Shown: one piece after another, positions 38,411-48,471 of the stretch | Position numbering within the stretch: position 1 is the first letter of the stretch | Layout of the letters: every line of letters begins with the position of its first letter | DNA from: Chondrosia reniformis | Lineage: Eukaryota > Porifera > Demospongiae > Chondrillida > Chondrillidae | Assembly (NCBI GenBank): GCA_947172415.1 | Contig: OX359198.1 | Coordinates: 7,544,401-7,608,400, forward strand | Direction: 5' to 3' | Length of the DNA stretch: 64,000 nucleotides | Made by a program: the position numbers and the translations under genes | The notes under the pieces: model-generated | What the model was told of the DNA's origin: nothing | What the model saw: only the letters and a program-made list of their open reading frames with translations | Databases searched by the model: none

Positions 38411-39760
38411 AATGTATGGTGTGAGATAGGCAAATTTGAGTAGATATTAAAATTTGCAAAACTCTTTCATATATCTCTGTGAATAATGAGATAGAGTGTA
38501 AGATTCATATCTCTTCATTTGGGAGAGTTACAGCACTTAATGTATTTTAAATTACTCAATGTATGGTGAGAGATAGGGCAAATTTGAGTAGATATCAAAA
38601 TTTGCAAAACTTATTGGACTCCTTTCATACATCTCTGTGAATACTGAGGTAGAGTTTCAGATTCATATCTCTTCATTTGGAAGAGTTACAGCACTTGATG
38701 TACTTTTTATTACTGCTATACAAAGTTAATGTATGGTGAGAGATAAGGCAAATTTGAGCAGATATCTAAATTTGCAAAATTCATTGGATGCCTTTCATAC
38801 ATCTCTGTGAATACTGAGATAGAGTTTCAGATTCATATCTCTTCATTTGGAAGAGTGACAGCACTTGATGTACTTTTTATTACTGCTATACGAAGTTAAT
38901 GTATGGTGAGAGATAAGGCAAATTTAAGTAGATATCAAAATTTGCAAAACTCAATGAATACCTTTCATACATCTCTGTGAATATTGAGATAGAGTTTCAG
39001 ATTCATATCTCTTCATTTGGAAGAATTACAGCACTTAATGTACTTTAAATTACTGCTATACGAAGTTAATGTATGGTGAGAGATAGGGCAAATTTAAGTA
39101 GATATCAAAATTTGCAAAACTCAATGAAAACCTTTCATACATCTCCGTGAATATTGAGATAGAGTTTCAGATTCATATCTCTTCATTTGGAAGAGTTACA
39201 GCACTTAATGTACTTTAAATTACTGCTATACGAAATTAATGTATGGTGAGTGATAGGGCAAATTTGAGCAGATATCAAAATTTGCAAAATTCATTGGATG
39301 CCTTTCATACATCTCTGTGAATACTGAGATAGAGTTTCAGATTCATATCTCTTCATTTGGAAGAGTTACAGCACTTGATGTACTTTTTATTACTGCTATA
39401 CGAAGTTAATGTATGGTGAGAGATAAGGCAAATTTAAGTAGATATCAAAATTTGCAAAACTCAATGAAAACCTTTCATACATCTCTGTGAATATTGAGAT
39501 AGAGTTTCAGATTCATATCTCTTCATTTGGAAGAGTTACAGCACTTAATGTACTTTAAATTACTGCTATTCGAAGTTAATGTATGGTGAGTGATAGGGCA
39601 AATTTGAGCAGATATCAAAATTTGCAAAATTCATTGGATGCCTTTCATACATCTCTGTGAATACTGAGATAGAGTTTAAGATTCATATCGCTTCATTTGG
39701 AAGAGTTACAGCACTTGATGTACTTTTTATTACTGCTATAGGAAGTTAATGTACGTATGT
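38411..39760 (+). repeat. 170-base satellite array, ~8 units
   Basis: Same family. The last unit decays near 39740-39870 into a diverged unit (…tgtctgtgaatgttgacaccaagt…) that resembles the satellite of the right-hand cluster in reverse orientation. Confidence 0.9.
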
Positions 39761-39879
39761 AGGGCAAATTTCAAAATTTTAAAAACTCATTGGACATGCT
39801 TTATAGATGTCTGTGAATGTTGACACCAAGTCACAAATTTATATGTTTCAATTTGATAGAGTTAATACAAATACAGTTA

Positions 39880-40790
39880 CTGTATTGTTAGAGAAAATTG
39901 CGTAATACTATATATGGCCGACCGTTAGAAGGTATATCATAAAGACAAAATTCCATACTATATCTGAAAAATATACTTTAATATATAATATATATTTTTT
40001 TATACATAGGGATATGCACTGTGTTGTACTTGATTGTTGTTGAAGCAGTATTTATCCACATATAATATATGGATGTTGTTAAAGTGAAATTTTGCCAGTT
40101 CTTCTCGATATGGCCGACTCATATGAATCCTTAAAGATATCAGATGCCAATCCCACATTACGTGGAACCCCCCCGAAATCCGGATTATTGGTGAGCACGT
40201 CTCTATGGCACCAACCGATTAGGAGACAGCTTCAGAGTCTAAGCGCTACCAACCGCAACCACCATAGAGATGTGTCCAGGTAGGCCTACTTTATAAGGTT
40301 TTTCGCTTCTATTTAAACAACAAAAATTCCAAAGAAAACGGTTGTGGTTGGCGCTTTTCCATACTTAAGAATAGGGTATTTGAGAGAAAAATGTGGTCAA
40401 ATTATATCAATTTAATTCGGGATCAGTGCATCGTTCCAAGCCATTTTAAAGGTATATCTAGTATTTGTAGTTCATCTAGAAGCTGGGAAAAACGGATAGA
40501 ATCCTGTAAGTGTCTTGATTGGCGGAGGAGAACTACTTTTCTGGTCCCACGTAGAAACGATTTTAGCTACAGGTGTTCCGATATGAACGTAAACTAGTAT
40601 AACCAGCCACACTCAATCTCAATTGCTGTAATAGTATAATGGCTACCTGCCTCTATATAAAAACCTTCTGGTAGCTGCGTTCTGGACTGTCTCTGCGTGT
40701 TTCTGGTTGGCCCGAAGTAGAAATGTTTTAACTTTGAGATGTCCCGATATTTATTGGATAACAGTATATCGCGATATTACTCAATCGTCC
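39880..40790 (-). mobile_element. Inverted body copy A5
   Basis: Reads as the reverse complement of the A bodies: ttgcgtaatactatatatgg near 39898, then ttcttctcgatatggccgac near 40099, the segment gtggaaccccccc near 40160, and tgcgtttctggactgtctct near 40677. A deletion near 40095 removes the part that encodes the cggccgggatcggtgg side of the inner segment. It is clearly older or differently sourced than A1-A4, which are almost identical to each other. Confidence 0.75.
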
Positions 40791-41330
40791 ATAATTATTT
40801 CATCAATCTAATCATCTAAAATTCAAGGGATATACATTTGGGTATCTGTGAATGCTGGCACAAACTTCTAGCTTCATATATTTCCATTTAGTTAGTCTTT
40901 TTGCATACAATTATTGGAAAAATATTTACTTACATGTGTTAATCCTACAGTGTTCTGCATCGTTGAGAATTAAAAATCTATACTACGCAACCGTATAGAT
41001 AGTCTATGATTACACAGATACACAAATACGGTAATAATAATTATGTGTGTATCTAAGATGATTATAAGCTATTCAAATATCGATATTAGATGGTAAGACT
41101 ATGAATCTATTTATATGGCGCCAGGTGTGGTTTCTGCTATATTAGAAGGTACTTTGCGCTGTGAAGGAGCTAAGAGGAATCCAAGTGCTTCACAATTAAC
41201 TAGAAGGGCAAAGTGGCAAAACCGAACAAGTCAATCGATCGACTTCACGGATACGCGTACGATAGTCTTTGGCCTCCACTCAACCTGTTTGAACTCCTTA
41301 ATTTCAGGGCGGCGTCTGCAGGGATAGAAA
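40791..41330. other. Intergenic region upstream of the receptor gene
   Basis: AT-rich spacer, carrying the promoter and 5' leader of the receptor gene. A short ORF at 41115-41327 has no supporting features. Nothing else is seen. Confidence 0.4.
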
Positions 41331-44300
41331 ATGTTATTTGAGCGACTCATTCTCTCAGTCGCGTCAGCACTGATCCTTTTAGGAAAGCTAGTGATGTCGG
41401 ATTGCGCGCCAAAAGGTGAGCTATGTCTTGTGTAAATGGTTTAAAGCAAATTGGACGTGTATTAAATAAACAATTATTATTGTATTTCTATCAATTGACT
41501 CTTTTAGAAGTGTGTGTTGGACGCGACTCCTTCGAAGGACTTAGCAAAGAGGAGATTCTAGCGCAGCTTAATGATACTCTTTGCGGTTGCAGTCGAATAG
41601 CTGGAAATCTCGTTATCGACTTGAGTGCTGACAAGTCAGCCGAAGTCGCGTCAGAACAGCTGATCTTTCTGAACACAATCGTTGAAGTGACTGGTTATGT
41701 ACATCTCAAGGGCATTCAAGTACTGGACTACCTCTTGTTGCCATGGTTACGGGTCATTCAGGGCAGAAGTCTATTGAGTGGTCATGCTCTAGTGATAGAA
41801 GATGTTACTGCTCCAGGTGGCCTCCTTTTCCCTTCCCTGACCCAAATACCTGAGGGAGGGGTGCTCCAGAGTGGCTTCCGAGGACACTGCTCAAATGTCA
41901 GTTGGAATGTTATCCTCTCTGGTCAGAATGTGTTGACTGAATCATCAGATGTAGTCTGTGAGAATGGTAAGCTTTGGGCCATCATGTATTGTATAGATGG
42001 AGCTTCACTAAAAACATGAATGAAATAATTTATTCCTAATTTGGAGATTCCCTCCAACTGTAATGATATTCATTGATCTATTTTGCCCAGTGGTTGGAGA
42101 TTGTGGTTCCTGTCCAAACTCCAGATGTTGGTCCCCTCAGAGAGAGTCACTTGATATTCAGTGTCAAATCAGTAGGTTGTCTCGCTCCAGTACACTTGTT
42201 TGACACAACAATATTTGGAATTGTGTTGTAACTACTTAAATAGTACTATTGAAATTGTTTGACTTTTTGAATGTGTAAAGAACAAGTCTCTATCCACACT
42301 GTAACCTCTTTTGATCATTTCCATTCATGTTTGAATTGTTTGTCTGACTATTGTGTCTGGAGGAGGTTCTATTTAAGGGGAGTGTCACAAATAAAGACCT
42401 TTAATTCAGGAATCCTTTGAAAGGTGAAGAAGACAATATTCTTAAAACACAGACCATTCCACAGAATGGTGTTCACTGACCTCTCTCAGTGGGTCTCCAC
42501 CTCAGATGCACGGAATGTGTTGAGGAGGTCCTACCTGTTGGGCCAGTCCTATTAGGAAAACCTGTTTGTGTAATCACTTCTAGATATTCATCAGCTTTGA
42601 AAGGTTTACTGAAAATCTTGTAGTGACATGACTTAAGACAAAGGTTTACGTAGTCGCATCTTTTTAGGGAACACTTTTAGAAGACACAAAACAGTCTCTG
42701 TCCCTATATGGCCTCTTTCCTGTTATTCAATTTTCATTTTCTTGTAAAAGTAATTGTTTATGTCTTGTGCTTCCTTTGCTGTCTAGTGCCCCTCCCACAT
42801 TGTCCAGAGGGGTGTGTCAGTGGCTGCTACCAGCCTGCAGGAGGCAATCCAATCTGTTGTGACCCCAGGTGTCTTGGTGGTTGCCATGGCAGCACTAATG
42901 GAGATTGTTATGTGAGTTCACACCAGCAAAGTAACATATCTACTGCTGACCCACTGCCCCTCCCACTGCCCCTCCCACTGCCCTACCCCCAGGCTTGTAG
43001 GGAATATTACAACAATGGAGTGTGTGTTGATGAATGTCCGCGGTCACTGATCTACGAAGCAATGACCTTGAGAAACAATTCCGAGGCAAAACACATTTTT
43101 GACCATTTCTGTGTCAGTGTCTGTCCAGGTACATGTGACTTGCATGTGACTTGCATGTGCAATTCTCATGGCACTTTTGTTCTGCTAAAGATGGCAGTTA
43201 CCTGCAGGAGTCTGTCTGTGTATTTGAGTGTGCTTCGGGTCTACTGCCCAGCTCAAGTGGTGTCTGTGTTTCGGCGACTCCCAACAGGAAAGGTACTGCT
43301 TGCAAATCTACCGCATAAGACACTCCTTACCTTCTCCTTCTGCTGTTGTACAGAGTGTCCAGGTCTCACAGTCAGGGACCAAGCTGGGATCACTAAAGAC
43401 AACGTGGACAGTTTCAAAGGTTGTGTTGTAGTCGCTGGCCATATTTGGATAAGTGACCAGACATCTACTCAACTTCAGAGAGGGTAAGATGCACTTCCTA
43501 CCACCCCTTTTAATAGACCCCACCCCCTCCATAGACCCGACTCCCCATAGACCCCACCCCTCCATAGACCCCACCCCTCCATAGACCCCACCCCTCCATA
43601 GACCCCACCCCTCCATAGACCCCACCCCTCCATAGACCCCACCCCCTCCATAGACCCCACCCCTCCATAGACCCCACCCCTCCATAGACCCCACCCCTCC
43701 ATAGACCCCACCCCTCCATAGATCCCTACTGACTCCTCCCATTAGGCTCATTAGTCAGAAACAGATTGATGGACTGTTGAGTATTGAGGAGATTAGAGGA
43801 TCACTTTTGATAACTCGTTTTACGATGGACAGCTTGTCATTTTTGAGAAATGTTAAAGTCATTGGCTCAGGTACGGCAGCTCTTGCTACTCCTACGGGTC
43901 TGGGAGGGGTTTCCCCCTCAGAGGCTGATGAGTTTGCTATACTACTGATCGGAAACCAGCAACTGGTTAGTCTGGACTTGTCTGCACTGGAGACCCTGGC
44001 CAGAGGCGACGTGTTCCTCTCCACTAACGACCAGCTCTGCTACGTTGGCAACTTTGCCAGATATTTTGCTAGCTCCAACAATAGTCAGGTAGTCGAGGAG
44101 GACTCTGGATTGCCCAGAATGGATGTCGCTGCCTGCAGTAAGTCTCACTGATTGCCGTTTTGTTTTAGTTAAGTACTTTCAGTTCCTTGTAGTTGCAGCT
44201 GGGAAGACCTGCCACAGTGAGTGTGAGTCGGCTGATGGTTGCTGGGGGCCAGGCCTCTCCCACTGCGTTACCTGCCTCAACTATGAGTACAGACCGCTTC

Positions 44301-47020
44301 ACCAATGTGTTGCAACATGTGATGAAGTGCCGTGAGTTCTTCTACTCTGTGGAGATACATGATATAACTGAATATTGTTTCCACAGTGGAACCTTCCCTG
44401 ACGAGCCATCTCAAACCTGCCGGACCTGTCACCCGCAGTGTACCAGCTGTACTGGCCCAGTGAGTCAAGACGCCATTCCACCTGACACACCCACCTGACA
44501 CACCCACCTGGTGCACAACTGACACACCCACCAGACACACCCACCTGACACACCCACCTGGTGCACAACTGACACACCCACCAGACACACCCTCTTATTC
44601 TCTGTTTTGTAGGCACTTGGTGACTGCACTTCCTGCAAATCGAACTTCATTTCAGTTGAGGAAAGTGATCGGTTGTGTGTGTCTGAGTGTCCAGTGGACC
44701 ACTTTGCTCGTGGAAATGAGTGTCTTCCTTGTAGCTCAATGTGCACAAAAGGAGATGGCTGTAGTGGCCCCGAGCACTTCTGGGGAGTGAGGGGCTGTAA
44801 CAGTTGTCCAACAGTCATTGTGGAGTACAGTTTGCTTCCAACAGTAAGCACTTGTCAATCATAGTGTCCATATTGAGTGTCACTCCAGTCTCTGGTCACA
44901 GTGCGTGACATCCTGCTTTTCAAATCACTTCACTGAGGTGTTGACATCGTCACAAAATATGTTGTATGCGTCAACAGTAGTGTGTCACTCTTGTCATTCT
45001 GAATGTGACGGATGTCATGGACCAAGCTCCCTAGACTGTGACAAATGTAGAAATGATGTCACTATTCATAGCAATGGAAGTACAGAGTGTCGTGAGGTAA
45101 GCCAGCTGACATTCTGACAACTTGTCAGTTGTAAATGTTGTAAAATGCTTTGCTCAATAGTCCTGCTCCACTGAGTTTTACTTTGATGGAGTCACATGCA
45201 AGTCATGTGATGCAAGATGCGATGGTTGTTCTGGTCCAACTGTCAAAGACTGTATCTCGTGTCGCAACAAGTTGTCCACTGTGTCCAGAGGCTGTGATAC
45301 TGAGTGTGAGCCGGGGAAGGTTGTGAAGGATGGCGTGTGTGTCAAGAACAACACATTCACAGACATGGAGAGCAAAGGTGGAAATGAATTGGGTGTGGCA
45401 GTTATTGCGGCCATTGTAGTGGGTGCCCTGGTTGTCATGGTAACAACACTTGGTCTCCTAATGTTCTGTGTGTGCTGCTGGAGAAGGAAAAGAAAAGTAT
45501 TTGATGTAACAGGAGTGAGTTGCCCCTGACAACCTCAGCACATCCCACCTGACACGCTCCCTGTACTGCAGGTAGTCCACGAACTGAGACCGAGACATCT
45601 GGTGCAGTCTATCCCCACGAGTGATCTCAGCATGGGAGAAGTGATCAGACAAGGCCAGTTTACCAGAGTGTTTAGAGTAAGCAATGATGCAAAGTGGTTG
45701 CTTAGTAACCATGTGTCCACTATCCATTAGGGAATGTACAGGACCACAGATGGCAGTAAACTTTCAGTAGTTGTGAAGCAACTCAACCAAACAGCCTCTT
45801 TCAAGGAGCACATTAATAAAGTGAGTCACTGAATGTTGTCACTCAGAGCAAGTCCTTTACTGTTGTCTGTTCCATTTACAGGCTTTGTGCAACATGTTGG
45901 CGCTCTCTCACGACAACATTGTCACTTTTCATGGTCCAACCTTCAAAGAGGACCGTCCAAGAGATCTGGTATACAACTTTGAAAAGCTGGGAGCTCTGAA
46001 CCAGTATCTCCATAACAACGCCCCTCAAGTCTCCGCTGGGGACATGGTGTCAGGTGCTCTTCAGATAGCAAAGGTAAATTTGGCAGCTCTCTATAGGTCC
46101 TTCCAATTGTGTGAGGTCTGTTTATAGGGAATGGCACATCTGGAGTCACTAGGGCTGGTCCACGGCCGCTTGGCATTGCATAATATCATGGGTTAGTTAT
46201 GCAATACAATATGTCTTGAGTGACAGTTAAGACATTTGATATGATTACGGTATAGTGAGCACCCACTTTGAAGTGAAGATATCTGATGTTGGAATGGAGT
46301 GGATCTGTAAATGCTCAAATGACTTGGTAACTCACACTGCCTCTTCCCCCACAATGTGCAAATACTGTCTCACTCTCCCTCGCAGTTACCTGTTCGATGG
46401 CTACCACCAGAAAAGTGGGATCGTGCAAATGAAGAGCAGTACTTGCCAGCCAGGGCAGACGTTTGGGCTTTCGGTAAGTTGGAGGTGTTCTCTGCTTCTG
46501 CGATCTGATTCATCTACTGCACACACAGGAGTCACTTTGTGGGAGCTGTTTACTTATGGGGAATTTCCCTATTCTGAGTGGTCGGCTGTGCAAGTGGTCA
46601 GTGAAGTGTGCCACGAGTACAGACTACCCCAGCCGCAGATCTGCCGAAATCGGCTCTACAATGTGATGGAAAAGTGCTGGTCTAAGAACAACACTGACCG
46701 TCCAAGCTTCTCTAATTTGGTCCAACAGTTGGAGGAGATGGCGACCTCTCCAGACACCTATGTCAACCGAGTTAGTGTAGTGTACAGTAAATCAGTCTTA
46801 TGCCTTTAACAATAGCTGTCCTTGACAGGAGAAGATGCTACAGAATGTAGCCCCAAGAGTGGATCACCCATTTCCCTATGAATCTGTGAACATGATTGAG
46901 TTGGACAAGGCACTGAATGTGAGTACATTATTTCAAGTGCTTGCTCGTGTGAGATGGTTACTGTCTGTTGTTTAGGGCTGTCACAGTCCAGATAGTGGTT
47001 GCAGTTCGCTGGAACAGTGA
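41331..47020 (+). CDS. EGFR-like: EGFR-architecture receptor with degenerate tyrosine kinase domain (22 exons)
   Basis: Exons: 41331-41415, 41508-41966, 42091-42171, 42787-42911, 42993-43128, 43191-43292, 43354-43483, 43746-44137, 44199-44331, 44387-44459, 44613-44843, 44902-45096, 45161-45514, 45572-45676, 45731-45820, 45882-46073, 46128-46191, 46256-46326, 46386-46473, 46529-46770, 46829-46918, 46976-47020; phases agree and give 1,160 residues. Order: signal peptide, receptor L domain 1 (about 29-182), furin-like Cys-rich region (CGSC..RCWSP), L domain 2 (about 330-504), second Cys-rich region with CH.EC...GCWGPG modules (to about 785), one transmembrane helix (about 791-820) followed by RRKRK, then a kinase fold and a short tail. 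There are no FNIII domains, so EGFR/ErbB rather than insulin receptor. In the kinase: Gly loop RQGQFTRV lacks two glycines; VVVK keeps the Lys (about 883); the alpha-C Glu appears replaced; HRD is HGR (973-975); DFG is DVG (993-995); APE is PPE; the activation segment has no Tyr. Likely a pseudokinase. Tail Tyr in TYVN fits a Grb2-type pYxN site. The exon 12 acceptor is the least certain. Confidence 0.9.
43518..43728. repeat. Intronic minisatellite, 17-base unit, ~12 copies
   Basis: The unit ccatagaccccacccct repeats with a few variants and fills most of intron 7 of the receptor gene, between the two exons that encode L domain 2. Confidence 0.93.
44470..44595. repeat. Intronic short tandem repeat (gacacacccacc type)
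   Basis: A roughly 60-base block with gacacacccacctg subunits and gtgcacaact is present twice and fills intron 10 of the receptor gene. Confidence 0.85.
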
Positions 47021-47310
47021 GTCTCCTAGAGTGTGATCAAGTGCCATTTGCATATCTCCCCTCCCCCCAGGAATGAACGACTTGTTTGATAATCAAAGCC
47101 CAATCTCAAATCTTATTTCAATAACTTAACTCTTGACTGAACTCAACTTGTACATATTGCTTTCATTTGTCATGGAAATGTAACTCTTTTATTGGACTCA
47201 CAGAAACAATTGTCAAATTTATATTGTAGTTGAAATTGTCAATTTTATGTGTAAGTCATCACATTTTAAATAAACTAAACAATTGATTGTCAATAAATTA
47301 AAGACTATAA
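47021..47310. terminator. Convergent 3' ends with overlapping poly(A) signals
   Basis: The receptor (plus) and oxidase (minus) genes end tail-to-tail 290 bases apart. AATAAA on the plus strand at 47269-47274 and 47292-47297 would serve the receptor. AATAAA on the minus strand at 47193-47188 would serve the oxidase. If both are used, the two 3' UTRs overlap by roughly 75-100 bases. Confidence 0.55.
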
Positions 47311-48015
47311 CTAAGGAGCGAGGCAGTCCACCCTCCAAGAAGCCTTTTCCTTTGTAAAGAGAAATCGATCATGCAAACGATTGCTTTGTCCAATCCAAAA
47401 CTCAAACGAGTGGGGCACAATTCTAAATCCTCCCCAGTGCTCTGGGGTGGGGGGCCCTCCTAAGCTCTCTGGGTACAGAGCCTTCATCTTCTCCTTGTCC
47501 TCCTCCAGTTTCCTCTTTTCTGTGATGACTGAACTCTGCGGTGACACGCTTGCACTCAACCTAGAGTCATAGGGGCGGGACTTGAAGTAACTCTCACTCT
47601 CTTCTCTGGAGATCCTCACAACACTGCCCTCCACTCTGACCTGCCTGTGTAGCGGCTCCCAGTAGAACACTACAGCAACATTCGGATTCTCTGTCAGTTC
47701 AGATCCTTTTCTACTGTTGTAGTTTGTGTAGAATACAATTCCATCTTTGTCAAAGTGTTTCATCAAGACATAACGCAGAGATGGCCGGCCCTCCTTTGTG
47801 CATGTTGCCAGTGCCATGGCGTTTGGCTGGGTCACGCTGGGAAGAGCCTTGGCCTCTTCGAACCAGGACACAAACTGGACCACAGGATCTGTCTGGGACT
47901 GTAATTCTTTGGTTGTCATGGAAACACCTGCATAGGGATGCCTTTGTTGATGAAAATCTATACTCTCTTTTCCTCCACTACCCGTATCCATGGTTACTGC
48001 ATAGAGGGAGGACAC
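47311..48015 (-). CDS. PNPO: Pyridoxamine/pyridoxine 5'-phosphate oxidase, intronless
   Basis: PNPO is the FMN enzyme that oxidises pyridoxamine or pyridoxine 5'-phosphate to pyridoxal 5'-phosphate, the last step of vitamin B6 salvage. The 234-residue ORF is a full-length match: PNAMALAT near residue 65, RPSLRYVLMKHFDKDGIVFYT (FMN and substrate region; broken here as RPSLRYVL, then KHFDKDG, then VFYTNYNSRKG), FYWEPLHRQVRVEG near 120, SRPYDSRLSASVSPQSSVI near 145, PPTPEHWGGFRIVP and FWIGQSNRLHDR near 210, and the family-typical C-terminus W-x-x-x-x-LAP. The start at 48015 is the first Met; an internal Met at residue 9 is possible. It has no intron, unlike all its neighbours, yet it carries no frame lesion or poly(A) scar, so it looks functional. 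Confidence 0.95.
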   Translation of the reverse strand: MSSLYAVTMDTGSGGKESIDFHQQRHPYAGVSMTTKELQSQTDPVVQFVSWFEEAKALPSVTQPNAMALATCTKEGRPSLRYVLMKHFDKDGIVFYTNYNSRKGSELTENPNVAVVFYWEPLHRQVRVEGSVVRISREESESYFKSRPYDSRLSASVSPQSSVITEKRKLEEDKEKMKALYPESLGGPPTPEHWGGFRIVPHSFEFWIGQSNRLHDRFLFTKEKASWRVDCLAP

Positions 48016-48471
48016 ATATCACTTCTACCCAAAGTGATTACAATGACATTCACAAAACCTAATCTTTACTTTGTGTACAGTGAGTGTCTGTCGACTGATT
48101 TATTGTAAATGTTTTAATTTACCTTTTCTATGCGCGAATGAAAACAACTTATAACTCACTGCACTTCGCCTCAAGAATTTGACATTGAACAACACCATAC
48201 AACAAGCAGTAGCCAGACCGTGTGGTGTCATCACTTTCGTTAAGGAACGTTTCTTTGCTTCCGGAATTTTCATCTAATTGTTTAGCGAGCAAATTTAAGG
48301 TGAAAGAAGACGGAATGACATGTAAGGCTTTCTGAACCTGTACTCTTGAACGTGTCCATGTTACTTGTTGTATATCATTTGTTACACCACACGGCGCGAG
48401 GGTACGGTCCAAGTGTAAATTGGAAGGCGGCTTTATAAGTGATCTTTGGGTCAATTTCTTTGGCTGAAAAG
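48016..48471. promoter_or_regulatory. Head-to-head region of PNPO and beta-catenin
   Basis: About 456 bases separate the PNPO start (minus) and the proposed beta-catenin start (plus), so this interval holds both promoters. A tataagtg string lies at 48434-48441, about 30 bases before the beta-catenin ATG. A minus-strand ORF (48493-48149) is judged spurious. Confidence 0.45.

Larger units (their letters stand above)
28705..40790. mobile_element. Foldback-like repeat cluster: four direct bodies with satellite arrays plus one inverted body
   Basis: Near-identical ~1 kb bodies start at 28705, 31090, 34850 and 37404, each followed by a ~170-base satellite array. The first three arrays end in the same ~50-base non-satellite end (…acctttaatggtgtagcat… to …gatactattatgg) joined to the next body. 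The last array ends at about 39750 and is followed by an inverted, more diverged body (39880-40790). Direct body, satellite and inverted body together give long inverted arms around a tandem-repeat core, as in foldback-type DNA transposons. No transposase or reverse transcriptase is visible, so this is a non-autonomous element or an element-derived array; class unassigned. Confidence 0.75.

Noticed and set aside
29706..39760. Regularly spaced repeats that could be mistaken for a CRISPR-like array
   Set aside because: The whole 170-base unit repeats, with no unique spacers between short repeats, and the genome is eukaryotic.
41115..41327. 70-codon plus-strand ORF just before the receptor gene
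   Set aside because: It ends four bases before the receptor ATG, has no recognisable motif and probably lies in the 5' leader or promoter.
43308..43751. Minus-strand GSMEGWGLWRGG repeat ORFs
   Set aside because: Produced by the 17-base minisatellite in receptor intron 7, open in three frames alike.
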